Numbered from the stretch's first letter, positions 1 through 7,836 are shown. The stretch is 64,000 nucleotides of DNA from DASSFZ01 sp035283185 (GCA_035283185.1 DATEUJ010000200.1:10190-74189); one strand, 5' to 3'. Translations and numbers: made by a program. Notes: generated by a model from the sequence alone, not told the origin.

Positions 1-930
1 GCTGCGTGTGGTCGTCTGGCGCTGGTCGGGCGGGAGCGTCACCGGCACACGCCGCTCGACCAACCCCATCTTCACCAAGCGCCTGAGGTAGGGCATGACG
101 TTGGGCGATGGTACACCGAGGGTCTTCCCGATATCGGACGGGGTATGCTGTCCGCCGCCGATCGCACGTACGACGGCTTCGTACTTGCGCGTTTTGCGCG
201 CCAGATCGCTGATCAGCACCGTCGGCTCGCTACGGAACATACCTGTGCGGCTAAACAGGTGTTCTTTGATGTTAACGGTCAGGCTCCGATCGGGGTCGAA
301 GCGCTCCAGGTACGCCGGGATACCGCCCAGCACGGCGTAGGCAGCCACCTGCTCGGCGGTCGGCCAGCGCGGGAAGAACTCCGACAGCGCCGCGAACGGC
401 AGCGGATCGATGGCGAGCTGGGCAGTCATGCGCCCATACAGCGGCGCGTTGTAGTCGAGCAGATCGGCCATCATACCAATATGCGAGCCGGCCAGAATCA
501 GGATGACAGGCTTGTCCTTGAACAGGTGGTCCCACGCCGCTTGCAGGTGTGAAGGTAGCGAACGGTCGGAGGCGACGGCATACGGGAACTCGTCGAAGAG
601 CATCACCAGCGGCTGATCGATCAGCGCCGCCATCTGCTCGAATAGTGATTCCCACGTCTCGAAGCGCGGCGCGTCAGCCTGATCGGGGTACTTCCAGCGC
701 CACAGTGCCCGCGCGCAGCCCTGACGCACTGCGTCCGGCGATTCCTCTTTAGCCAGCCAGTACAGATACGGTAGATCGGACTGCTGGACCCAGTGCAGGA
801 GCAAGGTCGTCTTGCCCACGCGCCGCCGACCGTACACCGCGGCGAACTGTGCGGTCTTGCGCCGCAGCAGCGTTTGCTTCAGCGCGTCGAGGTCACGGAG
901 GTCTTGTTGCCGGTCAATGAAGCGGAGCAT
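1..930 (-). CDS. Archaeal-type P-loop ATPase, 3' end cut by window edge
   Basis: The reading frame stays open from an ATG at 930 to the left edge (310 codons), starting MLRFIDRQQDL. A Walker A motif (GRRRVGKT) is near residue 34 and a Walker B-like segment (MLFDEF) near 105, followed by the helical and winged-helix portion typical of the archaeal ATPase/DUF234 family. These proteins are common in mobile regions; their role is poorly defined, with toxin-like or DNA-related functions suggested. It resembles the ATPase ending at 5894 in start motif (MxRFIxRQ), Walker A and overall plan, so the two are paralogues. The C-terminus is outside the window. An imperfect palindrome lies immediately upstream. 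Confidence 0.8.
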   Translation of the reverse strand, partial: MLRFIDRQQDLRDLDALKQTLLRRKTAQFAAVYGRRRVGKTTLLLHWVQQSDLPYLYWLAKEESPDAVRQGCARALWRWKYPDQADAPRFETWESLFEQMAALIDQPLVMLFDEFPYAVASDRSLPSHLQAAWDHLFKDKPVILILAGSHIGMMADLLDYNAPLYGRMTAQLAIDPLPFAALSEFFPRWPTAEQVAAYAVLGGIPAYLERFDPDRSLTVNIKEHLFSRTGMFRSEPTVLISDLARKTRKYEAVVRAIGGGQHTPSDIGKTLGVPSPNVMPYLRRLVKMGLVERRVPVTLPPDQRQTTTRS

Positions 931-934
931 ATTA

Positions 935-965
935 TTATAAGTTTCTTCTTAGAAAGAAGTTATAA
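935..965. promoter_or_regulatory. Imperfect palindrome upstream of ATPase gene
   Basis: Arms 935-949 and 951-965 match at 12 of 15 positions around a single central base, with TTATAA at the outer edges. It begins 5 bp upstream of the ATPase start at 930. A similar but perfect palindrome lies upstream of the paralogous ATPase near 7394. The position suggests an autoregulatory operator; this is inferred. Confidence 0.45.
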
Positions 966-1005
966 CGATTATACGGATAAGCCGCTGGCTGTCAAGTGGT
1001 GTTGT

Positions 1006-1348
1006 TGTCGGTTCTCAAGATTGGTGGCAATAGAATCACAGTTCCTGGCAATAGCGTCAAAGAAAGTGGCAATGGCCGACACCCAGTTCGTGGCAATGGC
1101 TTCCTCCAGCCTACGAGAATCTCGCGAGCAACAACATTTTCGTCTATTAGCCGACCCATCTTCTGTGGAGTGCATGATCGGCTATTGCCAATATCTTCAA
1201 GATGTTGCCCGTCCCATTTTTAGGCCATTGCCACTAACTGTGTTTCGTAGATCGGCTATTGCCAAGATATGTGATTCTGATTGCCAACAACTGTGAGAAA
1301 AAGAGGCGTTTTAGGCCGGTTCATTGCCACCAACTGTGAGAACCGACA
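1006..1348. mobile_element. 343-bp non-autonomous insertion element (IS21-like ends)
   Basis: Terminal inverted repeats of 26 bp (1006-1031 and 1323-1348) match at 23 of 26 positions and begin TGTCGGTTCTCA. The element is flanked by the 5-bp direct repeat GTTGT at 1001-1005 and 1349-1353, as expected for a target-site duplication. Further copies of the motif (CAGTT-TGGCAAT) recur just inside both ends, near 1040, 1085, 1225 and 1285. Several repeats at each end are a habit of IS21-family elements. It contains no transposase, so it would be a MITE or internally deleted derivative. The family assignment is inference. Confidence 0.65.
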
Positions 1349-2339
1349 GTTGTTTTTTGTCGGAATTCAAAGATAATGACTCAAAGATAACGGCAATAGC
1401 CGACACACAGGTATCGGCAATGGCCGACTGTTCACGTTTTGCGCTGAAACTTGTGGAGGTGGAAGACACGCCATTGATGTCCGACACATGAATATCAATG
1501 CTACGACTCGGATCAGGACCATCGCTCGCCACCTCACGGGAGACCTACAATGAGGTGTTGCGGCTGTTGAGCCTGCGTTCGTTTTCGCCGGAATGCGCAT
1601 GCGTTGGGACATCGGTCGGCACGATCTCGCGCTGGCACCAGCATAGCCTGAGCGCTCTGGTGTACGCCTATCGCGAGTTCGAGTAGCGCGCCGGTGAAGT
1701 TGGCAGTGTCCGTTGGCGGCAAGAGCCAGTCGCTCAAGTCGGCCATCGATGCTTTCACACTCGGCCAGACCTTTACCGTCGGTGAGCTGTAGCCCATCTG
1801 TCCCACCGTCAACCGAGCCACAATCCGGTGGGGTACTCGACGACTTGCGTAAACAGGGTCTGGTGGACTGCCTTGGAACCGGCAATCTGTACGCTGGCGC
1901 AGGGCGAAAGCGTAATCGTGATCGCGTTAAACAGGATCAGCGCGGCTCGATGATCTCTTTTCCGATTACCCTGTCAGCGTCTCGCGTCAAGGACCGGCGT
2001 CTGCGCATAGGGTCAATCGCCCCACCCTGTACGCACTTGCCATTAACTCGTTTCTGCCACAACACGCCGAATGGGCAACTCGACATGATAGTGCCTAACC
2101 GAACTCTATCCGCGGGAGCTAAGCTGTGCCTACCGTCAAACATCGCGTACCGTTGAACCTAGGAGGTCGAGGCAGGGGTTAGTTCAGTGCACTCATTGAT
2201 TTCATCCAACGGCGAGGCATGATCGTGCGCGTCCCACGTGCAATGCACAGATAGTCACCCAAACAACGCCAAAGCGCGTGCAGTTTGTTACGATTCTGTT
2301 ATCCTGAAAACGAACATTTCGTTGTAGAATGTCTCTCAG

Positions 2340-2377
2340 AGTGTGCTTTACCTCCAGGAGGTAAAGCGCACTTTTTT
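2340..2377 (+). terminator. Rho-independent terminator-like hairpin
   Basis: A stem formed by GTGTGCTTTACCTCC and GGAGGTAAAGCGCAC (one mismatch) is followed directly by six T residues at 2372-2377 on the plus strand. No gene ends just upstream, so it may close a small RNA, be a relic, or insulate the integrase module downstream. Confidence 0.6.
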
Positions 2378-2622
2378 GTCGGTTGACAGGGCAGGAGAGG
2401 AGCATGCGGGTACGCAAGTATTCGCACAAGTTGTCGAATCGTGCGAGCCAACACGGGTAACCTGAGCCGGAGAATGTATGGCGTTGAATCGATCCACAAG
2501 GAAGATCCCGCACTGCAATCGTACGTACGCCGGGTCTCCAGCCTGGCACCTCCGAAGGTGAGGTGCACGGCCATCACAGTATTCGGGCTTGGAATGCTGG
2601 ACCGTCTCCATAGGATACGAAG

Positions 2623-2869
2623 ATGAATGAACATATTCTCACTATTCCCGAAGTCGCACGCTATTTGAAGCTCTCCAAGTCGAAGGTCTACGGCCTGGTG
2701 GCAACGGGAGATTCCACATATCCGGATAGGGCGTAATGTGAGGATTCGGGAAACGGATCTCGAGAAGTGGATTGAGACTAGCCTCTCGCCCAGCCACCTT
2801 TCTTCTTCGCTGATTTCCACTGACAGCGGTTCGCGCAGAGGATTGGGCATTTCTCAATCTCGCGTTTGA
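2623..2869 (+). pseudogene. Frameshifted excisionase-type helix-turn-helix gene
   Basis: The frame starting ATG at 2623 reads as a MerR/excisionase-type helix-turn-helix (TIPEVARYLKLSKSKVYGLV) but stops at 2734-2736. If one G in the run at 2706-2708 is skipped, the next frame continues IPHIRIGRNVRIRETDLEKW and runs to a TGA at 2867-2869. Joined, this gives about 82 residues with the usual excisionase wing. It lies about 140 bp upstream of the integrase, the normal place for xis. It is either a real frameshift (inactive gene), a programmed shift, or a sequencing error. Known relatives bind DNA as excision factors or regulators; that role is inferred from family. Confidence 0.7.
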
Positions 2870-3005
2870 TCCTGTATTGCCCGACACAATCCTAGGGATC
2901 ACATACGACGGTCAGGTTTCGTGTGCCTATTTCGCTGTGGATGCGAGTGTGGTACAATGAGGCATACGTTAGAACGGATGTTTCACCAGGTACAATGAGG
3001 TGGGA

Positions 3006-4106
3006 ATGGCTAAGAAGCGGGCACATGGTGAAGGCACTATCTTCCAAAATAAGCAAGGCTACTGGGTGGCAGAGGTCTTCCTCCCGAACGGCAAGAGGAA
3101 AAGGAAGTACGACAAGACCCAGAAAGCCGCTAAGGAATGGCTGCTGGCACAGCGAGAGGCTATTCGAGACGCAGTTTGGGTCGATACCGACTCTGTTACC
3201 GTCTCACAGTTTTTTGACCGGTACATTGCTGACGTAGCATCTCATACCCTCCGGCCCAAGACCTTGGAAGTCTACTCCTATCTCATAAGGCTCCATATTA
3301 AGCCGGAGATTGGAAACATTCGCCTTTCGACTTTGCAACCGGCGCACATCCAAAAACTCTACAGCGACAAGCTCAACGCCGGATTATCACCGCGTACGGT
3401 ACACTTCATCCATTCAGTCCTCCACAAGGCTCTCAAGCAAGCCATGCGTTGGGGTCTTGTTTCACGAAACGCATGTGATCTCGTCGAGGCACCCCCTGTT
3501 AAGCGTCGTGCCCCTGTGACTTGGAGCCTGGAAGAGGTCCAAAGATTTCTCGGCGTAGTGAAGGGACACCGTTTCTACCCGATCTATGTACTCGCAATTG
3601 CTACGGGGATGCGGGAAGGGGAAATTCTGGGACTGCATTTACAGGACGTGAACTGGGCCACCGGTACGATTCACGTGCGCCACGCAGTCCAGTATCTCGC
3701 CGGGAAGGGCGTTGTCTTAACTGAACCCAAGACTGACAAAGCCAAGCGTTCGATTAAGGTTCCCGGTTTTGCCCTGAAGGCACTTCGGGAACACGCGGAG
3801 AAGTTGGATGGGAATCAGGGCTTTGCGTTCACGACGAGCAACTCCACGCCTTTCAGCCCTAGAAACCTGCTTCGCCACTTCAAGGATGTTTTGGAAGAGG
3901 CTGGGCTTCCTGAGATTCGATTCCACGATCTTCGCCATACCTGCGCGACATTGCACTTAATGGCTGGTACTCATCCGAAGACGGTGCAAGAGTTACTGGG
4001 TCATTCGCACATCTCTATGACCTTGGACACATATTCTCACGTCCTGCCAAGCATTCAGGAGGAAGCGGCTGAGAAAATGAATTCCTTGCTACAGACAACT
4101 TTGTAG
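3006..4106 (+). CDS. Tyrosine recombinase (phage-type integrase)
   Basis: The 366-residue protein has an N-terminal AP2-like arm-binding domain (about 5-50), a SAM-like core-binding domain (about 62-155) and a tyrosine-recombinase catalytic domain. Catalytic residues visible are Arg203 (ATGMREGEIL), a Lys in the PKTDKAKR hairpin, His307-Arg310 (HDLRH), His333 (LLGHS) and Tyr343 (TLDTYSHV), so the enzyme looks intact. ATG 3006 is preferred over the in-frame GTG at 3000 because GAGG at 2997-3000 then sits as a ribosome-binding site. A direct repeat TTGTAGCAAT occurs twice at the gene end (about 4101-4122), and a tRNA-like 3' end lies 145 bp downstream. It most likely integrated a small element here; only xis and int remain recognisable. 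Confidence 0.92.
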   Translation: MAKKRAHGEGTIFQNKQGYWVAEVFLPNGKRKRKYDKTQKAAKEWLLAQREAIRDAVWVDTDSVTVSQFFDRYIADVASHTLRPKTLEVYSYLIRLHIKPEIGNIRLSTLQPAHIQKLYSDKLNAGLSPRTVHFIHSVLHKALKQAMRWGLVSRNACDLVEAPPVKRRAPVTWSLEEVQRFLGVVKGHRFYPIYVLAIATGMREGEILGLHLQDVNWATGTIHVRHAVQYLAGKGVVLTEPKTDKAKRSIKVPGFALKALREHAEKLDGNQGFAFTTSNSTPFSPRNLLRHFKDVLEEAGLPEIRFHDLRHTCATLHLMAGTHPKTVQELLGHSHISMTLDTYSHVLPSIQEEAAEKMNSLLQTTL

Positions 4107-4250
4107 CAATCTTGTAGCAATGGCCGTGATAAGCACTGTTCAGAATGGACGCACTGGACAAACAGCTTCAAAAAACTGCGAGAAAATGGGTTGTTTGGAC
4201 GCAGTAGAGAGATTGTAAGCCGTCGCCTTCTTCCTTCGGATCAGTAGGGT

Positions 4251-4275
4251 GTGGGTTCGATTCCTGCCGGGGGCG
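4251..4275 (+). other. tRNA T-arm/acceptor-like sequence, candidate attachment site
   Basis: GTGGGTTCGATTCCTGC followed by CGGGGGC and G reads as a T-stem, T-loop (TTCGATT) and the 3' acceptor strand of a tRNA. No matching D-arm or convincing anticodon arm is found within 80 bp upstream, so this is a 3' fragment and not a working tRNA. Integrases of the type encoded at 3006 commonly leave such fragments at an att junction. It abuts a 95-bp segment that recurs at 5688-5782. Confidence 0.55.
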
Positions 4276-4463
4276 CTCTTCTTTTTGCCTTTTGCCCAAA
4301 GCTGGTCGGCTTCGACACGGCGCTGTTTGCCGTCGGCGCGCGTCACGTTCAGCAAGACGCCGCGCCAATCGTCGACGTCGGCGACGCGCTGCAGAAGGTC
4401 GAGGGGAAGGATCGCGCCTTCACTATGGAGGGTGGTGAAAACGTCGCGGGTGCGGCTGGACAT
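4272..4463 (-). pseudogene. Remnant of a DNA methyltransferase-like gene (start plus internal piece)
   Basis: From an ATG at 4463 the frame reads MSSRTRDVFTTLHSEGAILP, which recalls the N-terminus of large Eco57I-type restriction/methylation proteins. After about 35 codons it passes into VLLNVTRADGKQRRVEADQ and stops making sense where the tRNA-like fragment begins. The last 95 bp (4272-4366) recur at 5688-5782, where the same protein runs on to a proper C-terminus. The gene therefore looks internally deleted and then cut at the attachment site. The methyltransferase link is tentative. Confidence 0.5.
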
Positions 4464-4537
4464 GGTTTAACCCGATGCGTGTATAATAGGCTCAACGCGC
4501 CGATTGGGCTTTAGGCAATCTGATTGGAGTCAAGGCT

Positions 4538-4867
4538 ATGAGTGACGTCATCGATATTGTGAGACCATTCGTTCGGCGTGGGCTATTCGCCAGCCCCGAA
4601 AAGGCCGTCGCCGAAATGGCGCGCGATTATGTGCTGCGCCAGATTGAGCGTTATCGCGCCGTCGATGATCGACTGCAGACCAAGTACGGCATGACCTACG
4701 AGCAGTTTGAAGCCTACCTCCAGTCTCGCTCCGATGCGCTGGCGACGGCGCCGGACCCGGCGCTCAATCAGGCCGTGATGATGGAAGAAGAAGACGGCGC
4801 TGACTGGAAGCTCGCCCGCGAAATGCTGCATAGCTGGCTGGGTCTCCAGGGCGAAGTCGCCGCATGA
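4538..4867 (+). CDS. Antitoxin-like partner of a TumE-type toxin
   Basis: The 109-residue, mostly helical, acidic protein begins MSDVIDIVRPFVRRGLFASP and ends four bases inside the next gene, whose product belongs to the TumE/DUF6516 toxin family. Such overlap and order are typical of an antitoxin-toxin pair. A TATAAT box lies at 4482-4487 and GGAG precedes the start, giving the pair its own promoter. It resembles small TumA-like partners; assignment rests mainly on context. It sits between the integrase module and a decayed helicase gene. Confidence 0.7.
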   Translation: MSDVIDIVRPFVRRGLFASPEKAVAEMARDYVLRQIERYRAVDDRLQTKYGMTYEQFEAYLQSRSDALATAPDPALNQAVMMEEEDGADWKLAREMLHSWLGLQGEVAA

Positions 4868-5244
4868 CGACGCTGGCTGAGGCGCTGAGTTTCGTCGTCA
4901 CTACTTTGCAAGGCTCGCCGATGTGCAGCGCCGTGCGCGTCGTCGAGACCCATCAGTTTTCCGATCTTCAGTTTGCGCTCAAGGTTCGCGCCGATCTGGT
5001 TCGCGGCGGTGCGTTGCAGGTCCGCCTCTACTACAACGACCGCCACGTCGATTACGCCTATCAGCTGTTTCGCGCCGATCAGCCCGTGCTGCGCTGGGAT
5101 AACAAAGAACACTTTCCCGGTATAGCGACGTACCCGCATCACTTTCACACACCCACGGGTCACGTTGGCGAGTCGCCGTTCAACGGCGATCCCAGCCACG
5201 ATCTGCCGCTCGTCCTCGACTATTTGGCGACCTTCTCCGGTTAA
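4864..5244 (+). CDS. TumE/DUF6516-family toxin
   Basis: The 126-residue protein has the family pattern: an N-terminal helix, a beta-rich middle (LQVRLYYNDRHVDYAYQLF), then RWDNKEHFPGIATYPHHFH, the conserved HFP...PHHxH stretch of TumE-type proteins. The start ATG overlaps the antitoxin stop by 4 bp. The family is annotated as the toxin of a two-gene module, though its biochemical target is not established as far as I know. Its stop overlaps, tail to tail, the stop of the minus-strand helicase fragment. Confidence 0.75.
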   Translation: MTTLAEALSFVVTTLQGSPMCSAVRVVETHQFSDLQFALKVRADLVRGGALQVRLYYNDRHVDYAYQLFRADQPVLRWDNKEHFPGIATYPHHFHTPTGHVGESPFNGDPSHDLPLVLDYLATFSG

Positions 5245-5528
5245 GCCGCTCGTCTCACGCCTTCGGCGCACACGCTAAGCTTCAACACGTCCGGCGGCAG
5301 TTGCGGCTCGACGCGATGGTTCATACCTTTGGCGCGCGAGGCCAGACGCACGCGGCGATGCGCCTCGAGCAGTTCTTCGCCGCGCTTTAGAGCCACTTCT
5401 TCTAAGTGTGGTCGGAGAGCGTCGAAGCCGGCGTTCACTTTGCGCAGGAAATCCGTCGCCCGATCGGGACTAATGTTCGCGTCCGGTTGCGCTTGCGGCA
5501 AATCTTCCGCGACCGATGAGTAGCTCAT
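5241..5528 (-). pseudogene. C-terminal fragment of a SNF2/DEAD-type helicase
   Basis: The 95-codon frame carries ALRPHLEEVALKRGEELLEA and SRAKGMNHRVEPQLPPDVL, which matches the C-terminal tail of large helicases encoded beside Eco57I-like methyltransferases in restriction-type defence loci. A full helicase would be about 900-1,100 residues, so almost everything upstream is gone and the first 25 residues appear non-homologous. Together with the methyltransferase scraps at 4272, 5616 and 7543 it suggests that an older restriction or DISARM-like locus decayed here. Confidence 0.5.
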
Positions 5529-5530
5529 TT

Positions 5531-5564
5531 TTAGGTCAGTCGACCTATGGGGTGATTGACCTAA
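5531..5564. promoter_or_regulatory. Inverted repeat of AGGTC half-sites at a gene start
   Basis: TTAGGTCA (5531-5538) and TGACCTAA (5557-5564) form an 8-bp inverted repeat with an 18-bp spacer, and a third half-site GACCTA lies inside at 5542-5547. It begins 2 bp upstream of the start of the helicase fragment. Three half-sites in 34 bp suggest a repressor site left from the earlier locus. Confidence 0.35.
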
Positions 5565-5615
5565 TTTAACAACAACTTGCCGGGGATGTCTATCACCGTG
5601 CCTGGCAGGTCAGCC

Positions 5616-5782
5616 TCACTCGTATCCGGGCGTCAATCCATCCATTTCGTCGACCCAGTGGCGGTAGTCGTCCAGCACGGCGGAGTTGGCGCTCTTCTTT
5701 TTGCCTTTTGCCCAGATCTGGTCGGCTTCGACGCGGCGCTGCTTGCTGTTGGCGCGCGTCACGTTCAGCAAAACGCCGCGCC
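5616..5782 (-). pseudogene. C-terminal fragment of the methyltransferase-like gene
   Basis: On the minus strand this reads VLLNVTRANSKQRRVEADQ, then AKGKKKSANSAVLDDYRHWV, and ends with DEMDGLTPGYE and a TGA at 5616-5618. Its first 95 bp (5688-5782) duplicate 4272-4366 with only scattered changes. Its tail (VLDDYRHWVDEMDGLTPGY) recurs a third time at 7543-7605. Three partial copies of one C-terminus within 3.3 kb show repeated rearrangement. Confidence 0.6.
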
Positions 5783-5893
5783 CGGACCGCTTTTAGCTGC
5801 GCCGGGCAGCATTCTTCACCGTATCCCGCTCCATGGGCCGATCGGTCACGTCCACCAGGTTGACAAGACGACGACGCAGCGCCGTGATGTAGA
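5783..5893. other. Short spacer between gene fragments
   Basis: On the minus strand a frame ending ITALRRRLVNLVDVTDRPME and NAARRS lies here and could be another scrap of coding sequence, but I do not recognise it. No promoter or RNA signal is seen. Confidence 0.3.
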
Positions 5894-7378
5894 TCAGTAC
5901 TCGATCTGCGCCGTCGGCAGCGCCTGCGCGCGCCGCGCGTCGGAGACGAGCCGCTCTTCGAGCTGCGGCAGGCTAACCAGCCGCGCCTTCATTGACTCCG
6001 CCTCGGCGATCGCGGCTGGCGTGAACCCTTCACGTGCGAACAGAGCGTACTGCGCCGTCCAACCCTCGGCCTTCACCTGCGTCCAGCGCTGGCTGCGCTC
6101 GACCAGATCGCGGAGCAAGCCGCGCGCCTGATGGCCCGTCTCCCATTTGGTCTCGCCGATGAACAACCGCCTGGCGCGCTTGTCGACCCCAACCACGTCT
6201 AGCTGCACCGGTTTTCCCCGCACCCGCGTCCAATAAGACCCCACCTCGTCGGGCATGAAGCCGAGGTCGCTGGCTGCTCCCTCAGCCCACACCCATTCGC
6301 GCGCCAGCTCCTCGAACGTGTAGAGACCGATGAACGATCGCAGCTCGGGACTGATCTTCGCAGCGGCCTCGTCGAGCCTGCCCTGCTCGATCAGCGTCCG
6401 GTGAGGCACAACGAAGCGGAAGTAAAAGCGCAGGAAGGGGTCCTTGACGTGGTAGCGACTGCGCCGCGCCGATCGCGAGGCCAGCACGGGCGCGCGGCGC
6501 TCGATCAGATCGAGCGCCTCCAGTTGCTCCAGATATGAGTTCAGACCGGTCTCAGGCACGCTCGACATGAGACTGATGTCGCCCCAGGCGTGGAAGCCCG
6601 CCGCCAGCGTAGCCAGGATTGTGCTGTACGTAAGGGGCACGCGCACGCGCTCGCTCAACACCAGCGCGGCGTCAGTCGTGGTGAGACTACCGGGCGCGAT
6701 ACACGTGCGCAGTCCCTCATCCAGGCTCCCGGTCTCCGCGAAGAGATCGAGGTAGGCCGGGATGCCGCCCGCCACGGCGTAGGCGGCGACGCGCTCGGCC
6801 GGCGTCCACTTCGGGAACCACTCGATCAGGTGACCGAACGGCAGCGGCCGCAGTCGATACTGCATCGTCGCCCGCCCGAAGAGCGGCGCGCGTGCCGACA
6901 GCACCTCGTTCTCCATCACGCCGATCAGCGAGCCGGTCAGGACGAGGCGCAGGCTTGTGACCCGCGACAGGCGGTGATCCCACACGCGCTGCAGGATCGA
7001 CGCCAGCGATGGGTCGGCGTCCACCAGGTGTGTGAACTCGTCGAACACACACACGAACGGCCGACTCGACTTCTCGGCCAGGCGGGCCAGTTCCTCGAAC
7101 GCGACGTCCCAGTTGCGAAAGCTGTAATCGTCGGAGGGCGGCTGGTCGCCGCGGATGTTGAGGAGGGCATGCGTGAAGTCACGGAGCTGAACCGCCGGCA
7201 GTTGGGCCGGTGCAGTCCAGAACAAGCCGGCACGGATTCGCTGCCGGTCGAGCCACGTAGTCAGGAGCGCTGTCTTGCCCACGCGCCGTCGACCATACAG
7301 GATGAGCAGCGTGGCCTTGCGGCTCTTGTAGAAGCGGTCGAGCATTTGCATTTCCCGTTGGCGTCCGATGAATCGCAT
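5894..7378 (-). CDS. Archaeal-type P-loop ATPase with nuclease-like C-terminus
   Basis: The 494-residue protein begins MRFIGRQREMQML; ATG 7378 is chosen over 7387 because it matches the paralogue and leaves GCGAG at a sensible distance. Walker A (YGRRRVGKTALL) is near residue 32 and Walker B (VCVFDEFTHL) near 115. The C-terminal third contains DVVGVDKRARRLFIGETKWE, the D...ExK pattern of the DUF234/restriction-endonuclease-like module found in this family. It therefore joins an AAA-like ATPase, a winged helix and a possible PD-(D/E)xK nuclease. Function is uncertain; relatives cluster with defence or toxin-like loci. A perfect palindrome lies directly upstream. Confidence 0.85.
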   Translation of the reverse strand: MRFIGRQREMQMLDRFYKSRKATLLILYGRRRVGKTALLTTWLDRQRIRAGLFWTAPAQLPAVQLRDFTHALLNIRGDQPPSDDYSFRNWDVAFEELARLAEKSSRPFVCVFDEFTHLVDADPSLASILQRVWDHRLSRVTSLRLVLTGSLIGVMENEVLSARAPLFGRATMQYRLRPLPFGHLIEWFPKWTPAERVAAYAVAGGIPAYLDLFAETGSLDEGLRTCIAPGSLTTTDAALVLSERVRVPLTYSTILATLAAGFHAWGDISLMSSVPETGLNSYLEQLEALDLIERRAPVLASRSARRSRYHVKDPFLRFYFRFVVPHRTLIEQGRLDEAAAKISPELRSFIGLYTFEELAREWVWAEGAASDLGFMPDEVGSYWTRVRGKPVQLDVVGVDKRARRLFIGETKWETGHQARGLLRDLVERSQRWTQVKAEGWTAQYALFAREGFTPAAIAEAESMKARLVSLPQLEERLVSDARRAQALPTAQIEY

Positions 7379-7393
7379 GACGGTCATCTCGCA

Positions 7394-7434
7394 AATTAGA
7401 GGGTTACGATTATTATAATCGTAACCCTCTAATT
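7394..7434. promoter_or_regulatory. Perfect 41-bp palindrome upstream of ATPase gene
   Basis: Two 20-bp arms (7394-7413 and 7415-7434) are exact inverted copies around one base; the core reads GGGTTACGATTAT. It begins 16 bp upstream of the preferred ATPase start at 7378 and spans the place where a promoter should be. The paralogous ATPase has an imperfect equivalent at 935-965. A binding site for the gene's own product or a hairpin in its leader are both possible. Confidence 0.6.
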
Positions 7435-7542
7435 GTCAAGAGCAGAACGGCGTCGGCAAGGCTTTGATGTTGTCGAAAATCATAGTCCGAATGTATCCCC
7501 AGGCTTCGTCGGGGAAGCGCTCGACTAACGCGGCGAACGTCC

Positions 7543-7605
7543 TCAATCATAACCCGGCGTCAATCCATCCATCTCGTCGACCCAGTGCCGGTAGTCGTCC
7601 AGCAC
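7543..7605 (-). pseudogene. Third copy of the methyltransferase-like C-terminus
   Basis: Minus-strand codons read VLDDYRHWVDEMDGLTPGYD and end at TGA 7543-7545, nearly identical to the tail at 5616. Nothing upstream continues the protein. It is a decayed duplicate. Confidence 0.6.
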
Positions 7606-7740
7606 GATGGCAAAGAAGAAGACCAACCCGCTAATGAGGCATCGCCACCGCTCCCATGGGTGCATATCTTGTCTCGCCCAGGCACGTTCGCAAACAATGA
7701 CAAGCGTACAACAGGAGCATTACAGATCATGCAAAACCAA

Positions 7741-7769
7741 TTGATCTTCGAGCCACTCGCCTGTAGAAT
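7741..7769 (+). promoter_or_regulatory. Promoter of the BREX operon
   Basis: TTGATC (7741-7746) and TAGAAT (7764-7769) are separated by 17 bp, a good sigma-70-type promoter. Transcription would start near 7776, leaving about 60 nt before brxF. No other good promoter lies between the ATPase gene and brxF. Confidence 0.6.
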
Positions 7770-7836
7770 AGTGCTGAACAAGTCATGAACACGCGCGTCG
7801 GATTTCGCCCGTTCGCCTGCATTTGCACTTGAACCA

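Larger units (their letters stand above)
966..2622. other. Gene-poor stretch with a small mobile element and a terminator-like hairpin
   Basis: No convincing protein gene is seen in these 1.6 kb. The open frames here do not resemble known families and have no ribosome-binding sites. The stretch contains the 343-bp inverted-repeat element at 1006-1348, further copies of its GGCAATGGCCGAC-like motif at about 1391-1428, and a terminator-like hairpin at 2340-2377. Base composition from about 2200 to 2620 looks less GC-rich than the flanks, consistent with transferred or decayed DNA. Confidence 0.5.
7379..7740. other. Spacer with palindrome and third methyltransferase scrap
   Basis: No intact gene. 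It holds the palindrome at 7394-7434 and the fragment at 7543-7605. The rest shows no recognisable coding or RNA signal before the BREX promoter at 7741. Confidence 0.5.

Noticed and set aside
1358..1486. Second complete inverted-repeat element beside the MITE
   Set aside because: TGTCGG at 1358 and its inverse at about 1481-1486 share only six bases; no target duplication.
1534..1821. 95-codon minus-strand open frame
   Set aside because: No ribosome-binding site and no family resemblance; overlapping frames on both strands are equally open.
4180..4276. Complete tRNA gene
   Set aside because: Only the T-arm and 3' acceptor strand are convincing; no matching D-arm, anticodon loop or 5' acceptor strand was found.
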